A stretch of 64,000 nucleotides of DNA from Hyphomicrobiales bacterium (GCA_900471485.1 UCEU01000028.1:1-64000), one strand, 5' to 3'. Shown: positions 10,660 to 19,302, counted from the stretch's first letter. Numbers and translations are program-made. The notes: a model not told the origin generated them from the letters alone.

Positions 10660-11127
10660 TCAGCCCTGCTTCAGCCTGGGATCGTCGAGAACAGGATTGT
10701 AGAACAGTGACAATGTCAGGCTCTTGGCGATCCGCTCGGCCGTCGCCATGAACCACGCCTTCGCCTCGTCGTTGGGTGCGATATCGTCGAGCGTCTGCGA
10801 AAACAGCGCAAGCCACTGCGGAAAGAGATCAGGTGTCAGGTTGGATACGCCGACATGCGCCTGCACCGGCTTGCCGCCGTAGGCACCGTTGCGAAACGCC
10901 ACCGCCGACCAGAAGCTCTTCATCTTCGCCATATGCTCCGGCCACCGGCCGGAAAGCCTGGCGTCGAAAACAGGACCAAGTTCGGAATGCTTGAGAATAC
11001 GCCCATAGAAGGTTTCGACCAGTCGGTCGATAAACGCCTGATCGATGCCGATCGCCAGCATATCGGCCTCGGCGCGTTCGCGAATGGCAGCCACATGCGC
11101 TGCCCGCCCTTCGATTGTCCTGTCCAT
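10660..11127 (-). CDS. Group III truncated haemoglobin
   Basis: The product is 155 residues. Family motifs of the group III (Ctb-like) truncated globins are present: FYGRILKHSELGPVFDARL in the B-C-E region, MKSFWSAVAFRNGAYGGKPVQAH in the E-F region with the proximal histidine in QAH, and the C-terminal helix AWFMATAERIAKSLTLSLF. Group III globins bind O2 and NO and are linked to microaerobic or nitrosative stress. GGAG five bases before the ATG at 11127 favours it over a GTG at 11133. A promoter is visible upstream. Confidence 0.88.
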   Translation of the reverse strand: MDRTIEGRAAHVAAIRERAEADMLAIGIDQAFIDRLVETFYGRILKHSELGPVFDARLSGRWPEHMAKMKSFWSAVAFRNGAYGGKPVQAHVGVSNLTPDLFPQWLALFSQTLDDIAPNDEAKAWFMATAERIAKSLTLSLFYNPVLDDPRLKQG

Positions 11128-11162
11128 GTTCACTCCGACCGCCGCATGATGCGACGGCTTTC

Positions 11163-11191
11163 ATATAGGCTGTCGGTCACGCCTGATGAAG
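11163..11191 (-). promoter_or_regulatory. Probable sigma-70 promoter of the truncated haemoglobin gene
   Basis: On the minus strand CTTCAT (11191-11186), a 17-base spacer and CTATAT (11168-11163) match the rhizobial housekeeping pattern CTTGAC-N17-CTATAT, with a perfect -10. Transcription would start about 30 bases before the gene's ATG. Confidence 0.6.
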
Positions 11192-11223
11192 ATCGCGACA
11201 CTGTGACAGCGCGTCGCGCTCGA

Positions 11224-11850
11224 TCAGCCGCCGGCGAGCGGTGCCACATGCGGCCAGACTTCGAGCGTGCCGCGATAGATCATGCTGAACGCCACATAGA
11301 GGATGATCGCGAGGCCGATATAGGCGATCCAGTGATAACGGTTGAGCAGGCGCGCGATAAAGTTCGCGGCGATGCCCATCATGGCGATCGACAGGATCAG
11401 GCCGATGACCAGCACCGTCGGATGTTCGCGCGCGGCGCCGGCAACGGCGAGCACGTTGTCGAGCGACATCGAAACGTCGGCGATGACGATCTGGCTTGCC
11501 GCCTGGAAGAATGTCTTGCGGGGCCCTTGCACCTTGCCGTCGATCGCATCTTCGTCGATACCGGCGCCAGCCCGAAGTTCGCGCCACATCTTCCAGCACA
11601 CCCAGAGCAGCAGGATGCCCCCCGCGAGAAGCAGGCCGATGATGTCGAGAAGCTGCACGGTGACGCTGGCAAGCGCGATGCGAAGAACCGTCGCTGCGAG
11701 AATACCGACCAGAATAGCCTTGCGGCGCTGATCGGCCGGCAGGCCGGCAGCGGCAAGGCCGATCACGACGGCGTTGTCTCCGGCGAGCACGAGGTCGATC
11801 AGGATGACCTGCAGAAGCGCCAGCAGGCCGGCAGAGGTAAAGATTTCCAT
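11224..11850 (-). CDS. TerC/YjbE family integral membrane protein
   Basis: The product is 208 residues with about seven hydrophobic helices. Two repeats carry the family's membrane aspartates: LIDLVLAGDNAVVIGLAA near residue 20 and IADVSMSLDNVLAVAGAA near residue 115. TerC-family proteins are linked to metal (Mn, Ca) export or tellurium resistance; YjbE-type members are mostly uncharacterised. The ATG at 11850 follows GAGGA; the longer frame to 11901 lacks support. I looked for a manganese (yybP-ykoY) riboswitch in the roughly 220-base leader and did not recognise one. Confidence 0.85.
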   Translation of the reverse strand: MEIFTSAGLLALLQVILIDLVLAGDNAVVIGLAAAGLPADQRRKAILVGILAATVLRIALASVTVQLLDIIGLLLAGGILLLWVCWKMWRELRAGAGIDEDAIDGKVQGPRKTFFQAASQIVIADVSMSLDNVLAVAGAAREHPTVLVIGLILSIAMMGIAANFIARLLNRYHWIAYIGLAIILYVAFSMIYRGTLEVWPHVAPLAGG

Positions 11851-12076
11851 GCTGATTTGTCCTCGGAATGGGGCAGGGCCCGAGTTATAGCTTTGACGCA
11901 TAAAGCACCTGTCGCGGTCGGATCAAGTTGTTTAACCGAAAAATCAAGCGCTTCGATCGTGCAGGCCACCGGATCGAGAGACTTCGATCGCCGGCAAGCG
12001 CATGCGAAAACCTGCCCGCCCTTGCCATTGCTGGCCGTTGCGCTTAGCTCTCAGCCGTCACGAATCCGGATATCGC

Positions 12077-13201
12077 ATGCCGCATAAGGTCTCCTTGTCC
12101 CGCCTCAAGCTCACCGACTTTCGCAACTATGCGGCAGCGGCGCTTTCGCTCGATGGCAGGCACGTTGTGCTGACCGGCGACAACGGTGCCGGCAAGACCA
12201 ACCTGATGGAGGCGGTGTCCTTCCTGTCGCCAGGTCGCGGCCTGCGGCGTGCGGCCTATGGCGATGTCACGCGTGTCGGATCCGATGCCGGCTTCGCGAT
12301 TTTCGCCGAACTCGACGGAATGGAAGGCGAGGCGGAGATTGGTACAGGCGTCGATACCACCGATGAGAACGCTTCGCGCCGGTTACGCATCAACGGAACG
12401 CCGGCAAAGACCGCCGATGAATTGACCGACCATCTCCGCCTGCTCTGGCTGACACCATCCATGGATGGTCTCTTTACCGGCGGCTCTTCCGAACGCCGAC
12501 GCTTCCTCGACCGCCTCGTGCTGTCGCTCGATCCCGCCCACGGCCGCCGCGCCGGCGATTTCGAGCGCGCCATGCGCAGCCGCAACAAACTGCTCGACGA
12601 GCGCCGTTTCGATCCGTCCTGGCTCTCGGGTATCGAGCAACAGATGGCGAGCCTCGGCATCGCCATGGCGCTTGCTCGCCAGGAGATGCTCGGCCTCCTG
12701 ACCCGGCTTATCGAGGAGACGCGGGAAACCTCGCCATTCCCCTCCGCCTCGCTGGATCTATCCGGCTTTATGGATGGCCAATTCGGCCGTCCCGCCGTGG
12801 ATCTCGAGGATGAATATGCGGCAACCCTTGCCGAAAACCGATACCGCGACGCCGCTGCCGGGCGAACACTCGAGGGGCCACACCGCACCGATCTTCTCGT
12901 GCGCCATCGCGACAAGCAGATGGAGGCCGCGCGTTGTTCGACCGGCGAGCAGAAGGCCTTGTTGGTCGGCCTCATCCTGGCGCATGCGCGCCTCGTGGCG
13001 AACCTCACCGATCATGCACCGATCCTGCTGTTGGACGAGATTGCAGCGCACCTGGATGAGGGCAGGCGCGCCGCCTTGTTCGATCTGATCGATGCGCTGG
13101 GTGGCCAGGCCTTCATGACCGGCACGGACCGGTCCATGTTTTCCGCGCTCGGTGATCGGGCGCAGTTCTTCACCGTTGCCGATGGAAAGGTTTTCGAATG
13201 A
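12077..13201 (+). CDS. recF: DNA replication and repair protein RecF
   Basis: RecF is an ABC-type ATPase of the RecFOR pathway that helps load RecA at gaps in DNA. The product is 374 residues. It begins VSLSRLKLTDFRNYAAAALSL, with Walker A GDNGAGKT at residues 34-41, the signature STGEQKALLVGLILAHA and Walker B PILLLDEIAAHLD near residue 320. The start at 12077 (MPHKVSLSRL) matches the family; the frame is open upstream to 12002. As in other rhizobia it is not next to dnaN. Its stop overlaps the next gene's ATG as ATGA. Confidence 0.95.
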   Translation: MPHKVSLSRLKLTDFRNYAAAALSLDGRHVVLTGDNGAGKTNLMEAVSFLSPGRGLRRAAYGDVTRVGSDAGFAIFAELDGMEGEAEIGTGVDTTDENASRRLRINGTPAKTADELTDHLRLLWLTPSMDGLFTGGSSERRRFLDRLVLSLDPAHGRRAGDFERAMRSRNKLLDERRFDPSWLSGIEQQMASLGIAMALARQEMLGLLTRLIEETRETSPFPSASLDLSGFMDGQFGRPAVDLEDEYAATLAENRYRDAAAGRTLEGPHRTDLLVRHRDKQMEAARCSTGEQKALLVGLILAHARLVANLTDHAPILLLDEIAAHLDEGRRAALFDLIDALGGQAFMTGTDRSMFSALGDRAQFFTVADGKVFE

Positions 13202-14022
13202 CAGATGCGGATTTCACGTCGGCGGAAGACCATGTTAGCATCGGCCCCATGGAACCGTTGAGCCCGGAAGAAATCGCCCGATACCAGCGCCACATCCTGC
13301 TTCCCGAGATCGGCGGGGCCGGCCAGCAGAAACTCAAGTCGGCGCGTGTGCTGGTCATCGGTGCCGGCGGTCTTGGCGCACCGGTTCTGCAATATCTCGC
13401 TGCGGCCGGGGTCGGCACTCTCGGTATAGCCGATGACGACAGGGTGTCGCTCTCCAATCTGCAGCGTCAAGTCATCCACGATTCCGGCACGATCGGTGAA
13501 TTGAAGACGGAAAGCGCGGCCTTTTCCATCGCCCGGCTCAACCCGCACGTCAAAGTGATCCGCTTCGAGGAGCGCTTCTCCGCCGAATCCGCCCGACGCC
13601 ATCTGTCCGGCTTCGATCTGTTGATCGATGGCTCTGACAATTTCGACACCCGCTATACCGCTGCCGATGCCGCCGAGAAGGCCGGCATCCCGCTGGTCAC
13701 AGGCGCTGTCGGTCGCTTTGATGGCTCCGTCACCGTTCTGAAGCCTTACGAGACGGCGGAAGATGGAACGCCGAATCCCGCTTACCGTGATCTCTTCCCC
13801 GAAAAGCCGCCGGAAGGGCTGATCCCCGTTTGCGCGGAGACCGGCGTGATCGGTGCGTTGACCGGCGTCATTGGCACGATGATGGCGATGGAAGCGATCA
13901 AGCTGGTGACTGGTACCGGCGAGCCACTGGTCGGACGCCTGCTGCTTTACGATGCCTTGGCAGCGCGTTTCGACGTGATCCGCTACAAGCGCCGCCGCGC
14001 AAGAGCTGCTGCCGCGCAATGA
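13198..14022 (+). CDS. moeB: MoeB/ThiF family adenylyltransferase (E1-like) lacking the zinc CXXC pairs
   Basis: The product is 274 residues. The nucleotide-binding loop GAGGLG is at 55-60, followed by SNLQRQVIHD near 86, DGSDNFDTRY near 143 and the cysteine-containing PVCAETGVIG. These are the hallmarks of E1-like enzymes that adenylate the C-terminal glycine of MoaD or ThiS. The two CXXC zinc pairs of E. coli MoeB are absent: the CYRCLF position reads AYRDLF and the C-terminal GCEVCG is replaced by an Arg/Ala-rich tail. It is coupled to recF (ATGA overlap) and to the next GNAT gene (ATGA). MoeB is more likely than ThiF, but the choice is uncertain. Confidence 0.85.
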   Translation: MTDADFTSAEDHVSIGPMEPLSPEEIARYQRHILLPEIGGAGQQKLKSARVLVIGAGGLGAPVLQYLAAAGVGTLGIADDDRVSLSNLQRQVIHDSGTIGELKTESAAFSIARLNPHVKVIRFEERFSAESARRHLSGFDLLIDGSDNFDTRYTAADAAEKAGIPLVTGAVGRFDGSVTVLKPYETAEDGTPNPAYRDLFPEKPPEGLIPVCAETGVIGALTGVIGTMMAMEAIKLVTGTGEPLVGRLLLYDALAARFDVIRYKRRRARAAAAQ

Positions 14023-14492
14023 CCATCGATCGTATCGGGGCTGATTTCGAGCGCTGGGACGAATTGCTGGCACTCATCCTCTCGTCCTTCGCCTACATGG
14101 ACGATCGCATAGATCCCCCATCCTCGGCGCACCGGTTGACGCTGCAGTCCCTGGCCGACAAGGCGGCTGCCGAGGTCGCCTTCGCGGCTTACGATGGCGG
14201 TAACTTGCTGGGCTGCATCTTCCTTCGCCCGGAGAGCGATTGCCTCTATGTCGGCAAGCTCGCCATCGCGCCCGCCGCGCAAGGTAAAGGCGTCGGGCGT
14301 CAGCTCCTGGCGGCCGCTGAACAGGTTGCCGGCGAACTCTCGCTGCCGGCGCTCAGGCTGGAAACCCGCATTGAGCTCGTCGAGAACCACGCCGTTTTCG
14401 CCCGCTGGGGCTTCATTAAAACGGCCGAGAACGCTCATCCGGGCTTTACCCGCACGACCTCGATCGAGATGCGCAAGCAGCTTCCCGCTTAG
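14019..14492 (+). CDS. GNAT family N-acetyltransferase
   Basis: The product is 157 residues. The acetyl-CoA loop is LAIAPAAQGKGVGRQLLAAAEQ (QGKGVG), and the C-terminal ETRIELVENHAVFARWGF is a typical GNAT motif B. The substrate is unknown. The ATG overlaps the moeB-like stop (ATGA), making it the last gene of the recF unit. Its TAG overlaps the stop of the convergent hydroxyacid dehydrogenase by 3 bases, so no terminator separates them. Confidence 0.87.
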   Translation: MTIDRIGADFERWDELLALILSSFAYMDDRIDPPSSAHRLTLQSLADKAAAEVAFAAYDGGNLLGCIFLRPESDCLYVGKLAIAPAAQGKGVGRQLLAAAEQVAGELSLPALRLETRIELVENHAVFARWGFIKTAENAHPGFTRTTSIEMRKQLPA

Positions 14493-15490
14493 CGCCCGGG
14501 CAGTACCCGGTTGGGCGGACGATGCCCGTCGATGAAGGCGCGGATATTGATGATGACCTTGTCGCCCATGTCTATGCGGCCCTCGATCGTCGCCGAACTC
14601 ATGTGCGGCAGCAGCACGACCTTGCCCTCGTTGGCGAGCTTGATCAGCTTCGGATTGACAGCCGGCTCATTCTCGAAGACGTCGAGACCGGCGCCTGCGA
14701 TCTTGCCTTCCCGCAGGCTCTTGATCAGCGCCGCCTCATCGATCACATCGCCGCGCGCCGTGTTGACGAGATAGGCAGTCGGCTGCAGCAGAGCCAGCCG
14801 GCGCGCCGAGAGCAGATGAAACGTTGCCGGCGTCGATGGGCAGTTCACCGAAACGATGTCGACCCGTGCCAGCATCTGGTCCAGGCTTTCCCAATAGGTC
14901 GCCTCCAACTCGTCCTCGGTCACCGGGCTGACACGCTTGCGGTTGTGATAGTGGATCGACAGGCCAAAGGCCTTGGCGCGGCGCGCTACGGCGGTGCCGA
15001 TGCGGCCCATGCCGACGATGCCGATGCGCTTGCCGTGGATACGGCGGCCGAGCATCCATGTCGGCGACCATCCGGCCCATTCACCCGGCCGGTCGGCGAG
15101 CACGCGTGCGCCCTCGCCAAGCCGGCGCGGCACCGCCAGGATCAGCGCCATCGTCATGTCGGCGGTGTCTTCGGTGAGCACGTTGGGTGTGTTGGTGACG
15201 GTAATGCCCTTGCGGGCGGCCGCCTCGACGTCGATGTGGTCGGTGCCGTTGGAAAAACTGGCGATCAGCTTCAGCTGCGGCCCGGCTTCCTCGATAAGGG
15301 CGGCGTCGATGCGGTCCGTCACCGTCGGGACCAGCACTTCGGCGGTCTTCATCGCGCTTGCCAACTCGTTCTTCGAGCGCGGCGTATCATCGATGTTGAG
15401 CTCGGCGTCGAAGAGCTCGCGCATGCGCGTTTCCACGGCATCCGGCAGCTTTCGCGTGATGTAGACCTTCGGTTTTTTCTTTGTCGTCAT
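14489..15490 (-). CDS. D-2-hydroxyacid dehydrogenase (glyoxylate/hydroxypyruvate reductase-like)
   Basis: The product is 333 residues, NAD(P)H-dependent. The Rossmann motif is GIVGMGRIG near residue 158. The catalytic triad is visible as Arg in NTARGDVID, Glu in DVFENEP and His in LLPHMSSAT. SFSNGTDHIDV is the substrate-binding strand typical of glyoxylate reductases (GyaR/GhrB). The likely reaction is reduction of glyoxylate or hydroxypyruvate. The N-terminus MTTKKKPKVYITRKLPD fits the family length. Confidence 0.9.
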   Translation of the reverse strand: MTTKKKPKVYITRKLPDAVETRMRELFDAELNIDDTPRSKNELASAMKTAEVLVPTVTDRIDAALIEEAGPQLKLIASFSNGTDHIDVEAAARKGITVTNTPNVLTEDTADMTMALILAVPRRLGEGARVLADRPGEWAGWSPTWMLGRRIHGKRIGIVGMGRIGTAVARRAKAFGLSIHYHNRKRVSPVTEDELEATYWESLDQMLARVDIVSVNCPSTPATFHLLSARRLALLQPTAYLVNTARGDVIDEAALIKSLREGKIAGAGLDVFENEPAVNPKLIKLANEGKVVLLPHMSSATIEGRIDMGDKVIINIRAFIDGHRPPNRVLPGR

Positions 15491-15674
15491 GAGCGCCGGC
15501 GCTGCCTTGTTCAGATGTCCTTAACCAAGACGCGGGATAATTTCCCCGTTCCGGGCAATTTCTACCAGACCCGCGCACGAAGACAAACAAAACTCGTGAG
15601 CTAAGGCCGGCCGAATGCCGAACTCCTGACATCAGGCAGAAGCACTGCCTCGAATGCGAGCGAATGGAAGTCCA

Positions 15675-16214
15675 ATGCGTAGCAAAGTCCTGAAATCATT
15701 CTTCGCGGTTGCGATCGGTTTCGTGCTTTCGACAGGAACGGCCGAATTGGCCGTTGCCCAGGCCGCCAAAGGCCCAAGCGGCCTGCCGCTGCCGCGCTTC
15801 GTGACGCTCAAGTCCAAGCGAGTCAACCTGCGCATCGGTCCCGGCACCGATTACGCGGCCTCATGGATGTATCTGAAGGCCGGCCTGCCGGTCGAGATCA
15901 TTCAGGAATACGACAACTGGCGCCAGATCCGCGATGCTGATGGCACCGAAGGTTGGGTCAACCAGTCGCTGCTATCGGGGTCGCGCTCGGCCATTGCCGC
16001 GCCATGGATGAAGGGAAAGGGCCAGAGCGTCTTCGTCAACATGCGCCGTGAAGCGCTGCCGTCTTCGACCGTTGTCGCCAAGCTCGAACCGGGCGTGATG
16101 ATGAATATCGGCGAGTGCAACGGCGACTGGTGCCTGGCCAAGACCGACGGCGCCGAAGGTTGGGTGGCGCAGTCGGAAATCTGGGGAGCTTATCCCGGCG
16201 AAGCCTTCAAGTAA
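15675..16214 (+). CDS. Exported bacterial SH3-domain protein
   Basis: The product is 179 residues from the ATG at 15675, preceded by GGAAG; an ATG at 15654 has no ribosome site. A signal peptide (KVLKSFFAVAIGFVLSTGTAELAVAQA) is followed by two SH3b repeats, about 40-100 (KSKRVNLRIGPGTDYAASWMYLKAGLPVEI...WRQI..DGTEGWV) and 105-170 (FVNMRREALPSSTVVAKLEPGVMM..GDWCLAKTDGAEGWV). Such proteins are thought to bind peptidoglycan peptides in the periplasm. The last 8 bases overlap the convergent adenosine kinase gene. Confidence 0.88.
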   Translation: MRSKVLKSFFAVAIGFVLSTGTAELAVAQAAKGPSGLPLPRFVTLKSKRVNLRIGPGTDYAASWMYLKAGLPVEIIQEYDNWRQIRDADGTEGWVNQSLLSGSRSAIAAPWMKGKGQSVFVNMRREALPSSTVVAKLEPGVMMNIGECNGDWCLAKTDGAEGWVAQSEIWGAYPGEAFK

Positions 16215-17199
16215 GGCTTGCGCGCTTCGCCGCATCGGCGAGCGATGCCATGGGACGCGGTCCGACCTGCTGGATGACGATGCCGGCGGCCAGGCAGCCC
16301 AGCTTGCCGCAGTCTTCCAGCGCCCGCCCCTGCGTGTAGCCGTAGAGGAAGCCGGCGGCGAAGAGATCGCCCGCACCCGTCGTATCGACCAGTTCCTTGA
16401 TGGTGATCGCGTCGACGTAGTAACGCTCCTCGCCCTTCAGGATAACGGCACCGTCCTCGCTCATCGTCACGGCCGCGATCTTGCAGTCCCTGGCAATGCT
16501 GGTGAGCGCTACTTCGAAATCGTCGGTCTCATAGAGCGCCAGCGCTTCCTGCCGGTTGGCGAAGACGATGTCGACGGTGCCCGAGCGCATCAGTTCCAGG
16601 AACTCACTGCGATAGCGATCGACGCAGAAGCTGTCGGAAAGCGTCATCGACACTTCGCGGCCGTTCTCATGGGCGATGCGGGCGCAGTCGCGGATCGCTT
16701 CCTTCGCGCGCGGCGGATCCCAGAGATAGCCTTCGAAATAGGTGACCTTGGCCTCGGCGACGACCTCTGGCTCTACATCCTCGGGACCAAGCTCGACGCA
16801 GGCTCCGAGATAGGTATTCATCGAGCGCTCGCCATCCGGGGTGACGAAGATCATCGAACGTGCCGTCGGCGGGAACTTACCGCGCGCCTGCGTCTGGTAG
16901 TGGACGCCCTGGGCGCGGATGTCGTGCGAGAAGATTTCGCCCAGCTGATCCTCGGCGACCTTGCCGAAATAGGCAGCCTTTCCGCCGAAATTGGCGATCC
17001 CGGCTGCCGTGTTGCCGGCACTGCCGCCCGATGCTTCGAGCGCGGGACCCATGTGCGCGTAGAGCAGCTCGGCGCGCTCGGCGTCGATCAGGTTCATCGC
17101 CGCCTTGGTGATCTTGTGGTCAGTGAGGAACTGGTCGTCGCAACGCGCGATGATATCGACGATGGCGTTGCCGACAGTCAGTACATCGAATTTGGTCAT
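16207..17199 (-). CDS. Adenosine kinase (PfkB family carbohydrate kinase)
   Basis: The product is 330 residues. PfkB signature 1 is GGSAGNTAAGIANFGG near residue 59 and signature 2 is DTTGAGDLFAAGFLYG near 289, with the catalytic Asp in GAGD. Rhizobial proteins of this group are annotated as adenosine kinase and phosphorylate adenosine to AMP for purine salvage. Another ribokinase-type substrate cannot be excluded. The SH3-protein gene converges on it with an 8-base overlap. Confidence 0.88.
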   Translation of the reverse strand: MTKFDVLTVGNAIVDIIARCDDQFLTDHKITKAAMNLIDAERAELLYAHMGPALEASGGSAGNTAAGIANFGGKAAYFGKVAEDQLGEIFSHDIRAQGVHYQTQARGKFPPTARSMIFVTPDGERSMNTYLGACVELGPEDVEPEVVAEAKVTYFEGYLWDPPRAKEAIRDCARIAHENGREVSMTLSDSFCVDRYRSEFLELMRSGTVDIVFANRQEALALYETDDFEVALTSIARDCKIAAVTMSEDGAVILKGEERYYVDAITIKELVDTTGAGDLFAAGFLYGYTQGRALEDCGKLGCLAAGIVIQQVGPRPMASLADAAKRASLT

Positions 17200-17241
17200 G
17201 AAGAGGGAAATCCCGGTTTTGGTGATAGCCGGTGATCGGTC

Positions 17242-17400
17242 TTAGCGAATTTTCGCGGCATGGGAAGAAGAAATGCGGCCAGGTCCCGACTCTTGCTGAA
17301 AATCCGCGTGGATCGTCATGCGTCCGTCATCTTGAAGCGTTAGTTGTACTTTCAACGGATCGACATGGGCGGCGAGTTCCGCTGTCGATAGGGAAGGCAT
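17242..17400 (-). CDS. Possible small protein of 52 residues upstream of adenosine kinase
   Basis: An open frame from ATG 17400 encodes MPSLSTAELAAHVDPLKVQL..., with an alternating stretch (LKVQLTLQDDGRMTIHADF) that could form beta strands. AAGGG sits six bases before the ATG. It ends 42 bases before the adenosine kinase gene on the same strand. Third-position GC is only about half, lower than real genes nearby, so this may be chance. I do not recognise a family. Confidence 0.25.
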   Translation of the reverse strand: MPSLSTAELAAHVDPLKVQLTLQDDGRMTIHADFQQESGPGRISSSHAAKIR

Positions 17401-17463
17401 GATTGCCCTTCGACCCTTTGCCGGTGTTGCTGACCACGGATGAACTGGCAGCATTCATCGGAT

Positions 17464-17510
17464 ATCCGGCAAGACCGGATGCGGAAAAGCGGGCTCGGCC
17501 CGCTTTTTTT
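17464..17510 (+). terminator. Rho-independent terminator without an assigned gene (possible small RNA end)
   Basis: AGCGGGC-TCG-GCCCGCT (17488-17504) is followed by a run of seven T, a classic plus-strand terminator. A second hairpin, ATCCGG-CAAGA-CCGGAT (17464-17480), stands just before it. The neighbouring genes diverge (adenosine kinase minus, AEC transporter plus from 17576), so no known plus-strand gene needs this terminator. The 17200-17487 interval may therefore encode a small RNA; I could not find a clear promoter for it. Confidence 0.7.
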
Positions 17511-17575
17511 GTCTCTACATCGCCGGTGATTTGCTGTTAGGTCTGTCATCTCCGCATGCAAAGGCAGTCCTTCCC

Positions 17576-18532
17576 ATGTCAGCGATCATCTTCGACGTCC
17601 TCCCCATCTTCGTGATGATTTTGATCGGCTGGCTGGTGGTCAAGATCGGTCTCATGAAGGCGGAGATCGGCGACGCGTTGAGCGATTTCGTCTTCAAGCT
17701 TGCGGTACCGCTCCTGTTGTTTCGCACCATCGCCGAAGCCGACTTTCACGGCGCTTCGCCGTTCCGGCTCTGGATCGCCTATTTCTCGGGCGTGGCCGTG
17801 ACCTGGGTTGCTGGCCACCTCGCTGCAACACGCTTCTTCGGCAGAGACGAGCGTATTGGCGTGATATCCGGGGTCTCGTCGGCCTTCGCCAATACCATCT
17901 TCGTCGGCTTGCCGTTGGTGCAGAGGACGGTTGGCGACAAGGGACTGGTGCCGCTGTCGATCCTGATCGCCGTCCATCTTCCCGTGATGATGATCATCGG
18001 CACGATCATGATGGAGCGGGCCGAACACAAGATTTCCGGCGGTGCCGAGCGCAGCATGGCCAAGGTGATACGCCAGATCCTGCAGAACCTCGTCCGCAAT
18101 CCGCTCGTCATCGGCCTTGCCGGCGGTGCCGCCATGCACCTGCTGGATTTGCGCATGCCGGGACCCGTCGAATCGATTGTCGATCAGATCGCCGGCGTGG
18201 CCGGTCCGGTGGCGCTTATATCGCTCGGCATGGCGCTGCAGAAGTACGGGGTATCGGGCAATCTCGGCATTGCCAGCGTCACCTCGGTCTTCAAGCTGCT
18301 GCTGCTTCCGGCATGTGTCTGGGTGGCGAGCCATATGCTTGGCCTGGCGAGCGACTGGACCGCGGCGCTGGTGCTCATCGCTTCGGTACCGACAGGCGTG
18401 AATGCCTGGCTGATCGCCAATCGTTTCGGTGTCGGCCACAGCCTGGCCGCATCGACCATAACGGTCACGACAGGACTGGGTGCCATCTCGGTTTCGTTCT
18501 GGGCCTACATTCTCGGTGGCGCCGCCCAATGA
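17576..18532 (+). CDS. AEC family transporter (auxin efflux carrier type)
   Basis: The product is 318 residues with about ten hydrophobic helices. Family features are the start IIFDVLPIFVMILIGWLVVKIGLM, the SGVSSAFANTIFVGLPLV helix with conserved Asn, and SLGMALQKYG before the second half. Bacterial AEC proteins carry small carboxylates such as malate or malonate; the substrate here is unknown. The ATG at 17576 is chosen because the longer frame to 17531 (MLLGLSSPHAKAVLP) adds no membrane segment. Confidence 0.87.
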   Translation: MSAIIFDVLPIFVMILIGWLVVKIGLMKAEIGDALSDFVFKLAVPLLLFRTIAEADFHGASPFRLWIAYFSGVAVTWVAGHLAATRFFGRDERIGVISGVSSAFANTIFVGLPLVQRTVGDKGLVPLSILIAVHLPVMMIIGTIMMERAEHKISGGAERSMAKVIRQILQNLVRNPLVIGLAGGAAMHLLDLRMPGPVESIVDQIAGVAGPVALISLGMALQKYGVSGNLGIASVTSVFKLLLLPACVWVASHMLGLASDWTAALVLIASVPTGVNAWLIANRFGVGHSLAASTITVTTGLGAISVSFWAYILGGAAQ

Positions 18533-18533
18533 A

Positions 18534-18557
18534 AAGCCCGGCGCTGAGGCCGGGCTT
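18534..18557. terminator. Hairpin between convergent AEC transporter and cycM
   Basis: AAGCCCGGC (18534-18542) and GCCGGGCTT (18549-18557) form a 9-bp stem with a 6-base loop directly after the transporter stop. There is no long T run, but the position between converging genes fits a shared terminator. Confidence 0.6.
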
Positions 18558-18568
18558 GATGGTCGTTC

Positions 18569-19144
18569 TTACTGCGTTGCCGCGTCGGGCGCATTCGGAT
18601 CCGGCAGAGGCACCGGAGAATCGGACAGCGTGTGCAGGAAGAGGATGAGGTTGGCGCGATCGGTATCCTTGGGAATACCGGCAAAGCCCATCGCCGTTCC
18701 GGCAATGTACTTCTTCGGAGCCGTCAGGAAGTGGCTGAGGTGGTCGAACGTCCACTTCTCGCTGCTGCCCTTGGAAAAGTCCTTCATGGCCGAAGAATAA
18801 GCGAAGCCCTCATGCGAGGCTATCGGACGATCTACGACACCAAAGAGGTTCGGCCCGACCTTGTTCGGTCCCCCTTTAGTGCCGTCATGACAGGCCTGAC
18901 ACTTCTTGAAAACAGCTTCGCCGGCCTTGGCGTCGGCCTTTGCCAGCAATTGCGCGATCGGTACGGCTGCGGCGGCCGGCGCGGCTTCCCCGCCACCTGC
19001 GGCAGGCTCTTCCGCGACGATGGCAAAGCCTTCCTTCTCCGGCTTCTCCGAATGAAAGATGCTTTCCGAGGCAATGGAAACAGACATCAGAACGAAGACC
19101 GTTCCAAGTAGCGCCCCCACCGCCGTATTCACGTATGAATTCAT
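18569..19144 (-). CDS. cycM: Membrane-anchored class I cytochrome c (CycM type)
   Basis: The product is 191 residues. An uncleaved N-terminal helix (VNTAVGALLGTVFVLMSVSIA) anchors it in the inner membrane, then an Ala/Glu/Pro-rich linker leads to a cytochrome c domain with the haem site CQACH near residue 82 and a likely distal Met in GTAMGFAGI near 153. In rhizobia CycM carries electrons from the bc1 complex to the aa3 oxidase. GGGGGAG upstream of the ATG supports the start. Confidence 0.9.
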   Translation of the reverse strand: MNSYVNTAVGALLGTVFVLMSVSIASESIFHSEKPEKEGFAIVAEEPAAGGGEAAPAAAAVPIAQLLAKADAKAGEAVFKKCQACHDGTKGGPNKVGPNLFGVVDRPIASHEGFAYSSAMKDFSKGSSEKWTFDHLSHFLTAPKKYIAGTAMGFAGIPKDTDRANLILFLHTLSDSPVPLPDPNAPDAATQ

Positions 19145-19302
19145 TTGCGATGCTCCCCCTCACAAACCGGCAGACATAAAACCGGTCTGTCTCTTGAAAT
19201 CGAGCGGAACCTATGTCTTTTGGCTACCTCTTGCAACAGCCGAACGCGTCCGCTGCATGAGACTTTTTGACACCTTTCCGCCGGGATTTGAAGGCCTGAA
19301 CA

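Noticed and set aside
11851..12076. Possible manganese riboswitch upstream of the TerC-family gene
   Set aside because: TerC-family genes often carry yybP-ykoY elements, but I could not find the conserved paired core here.
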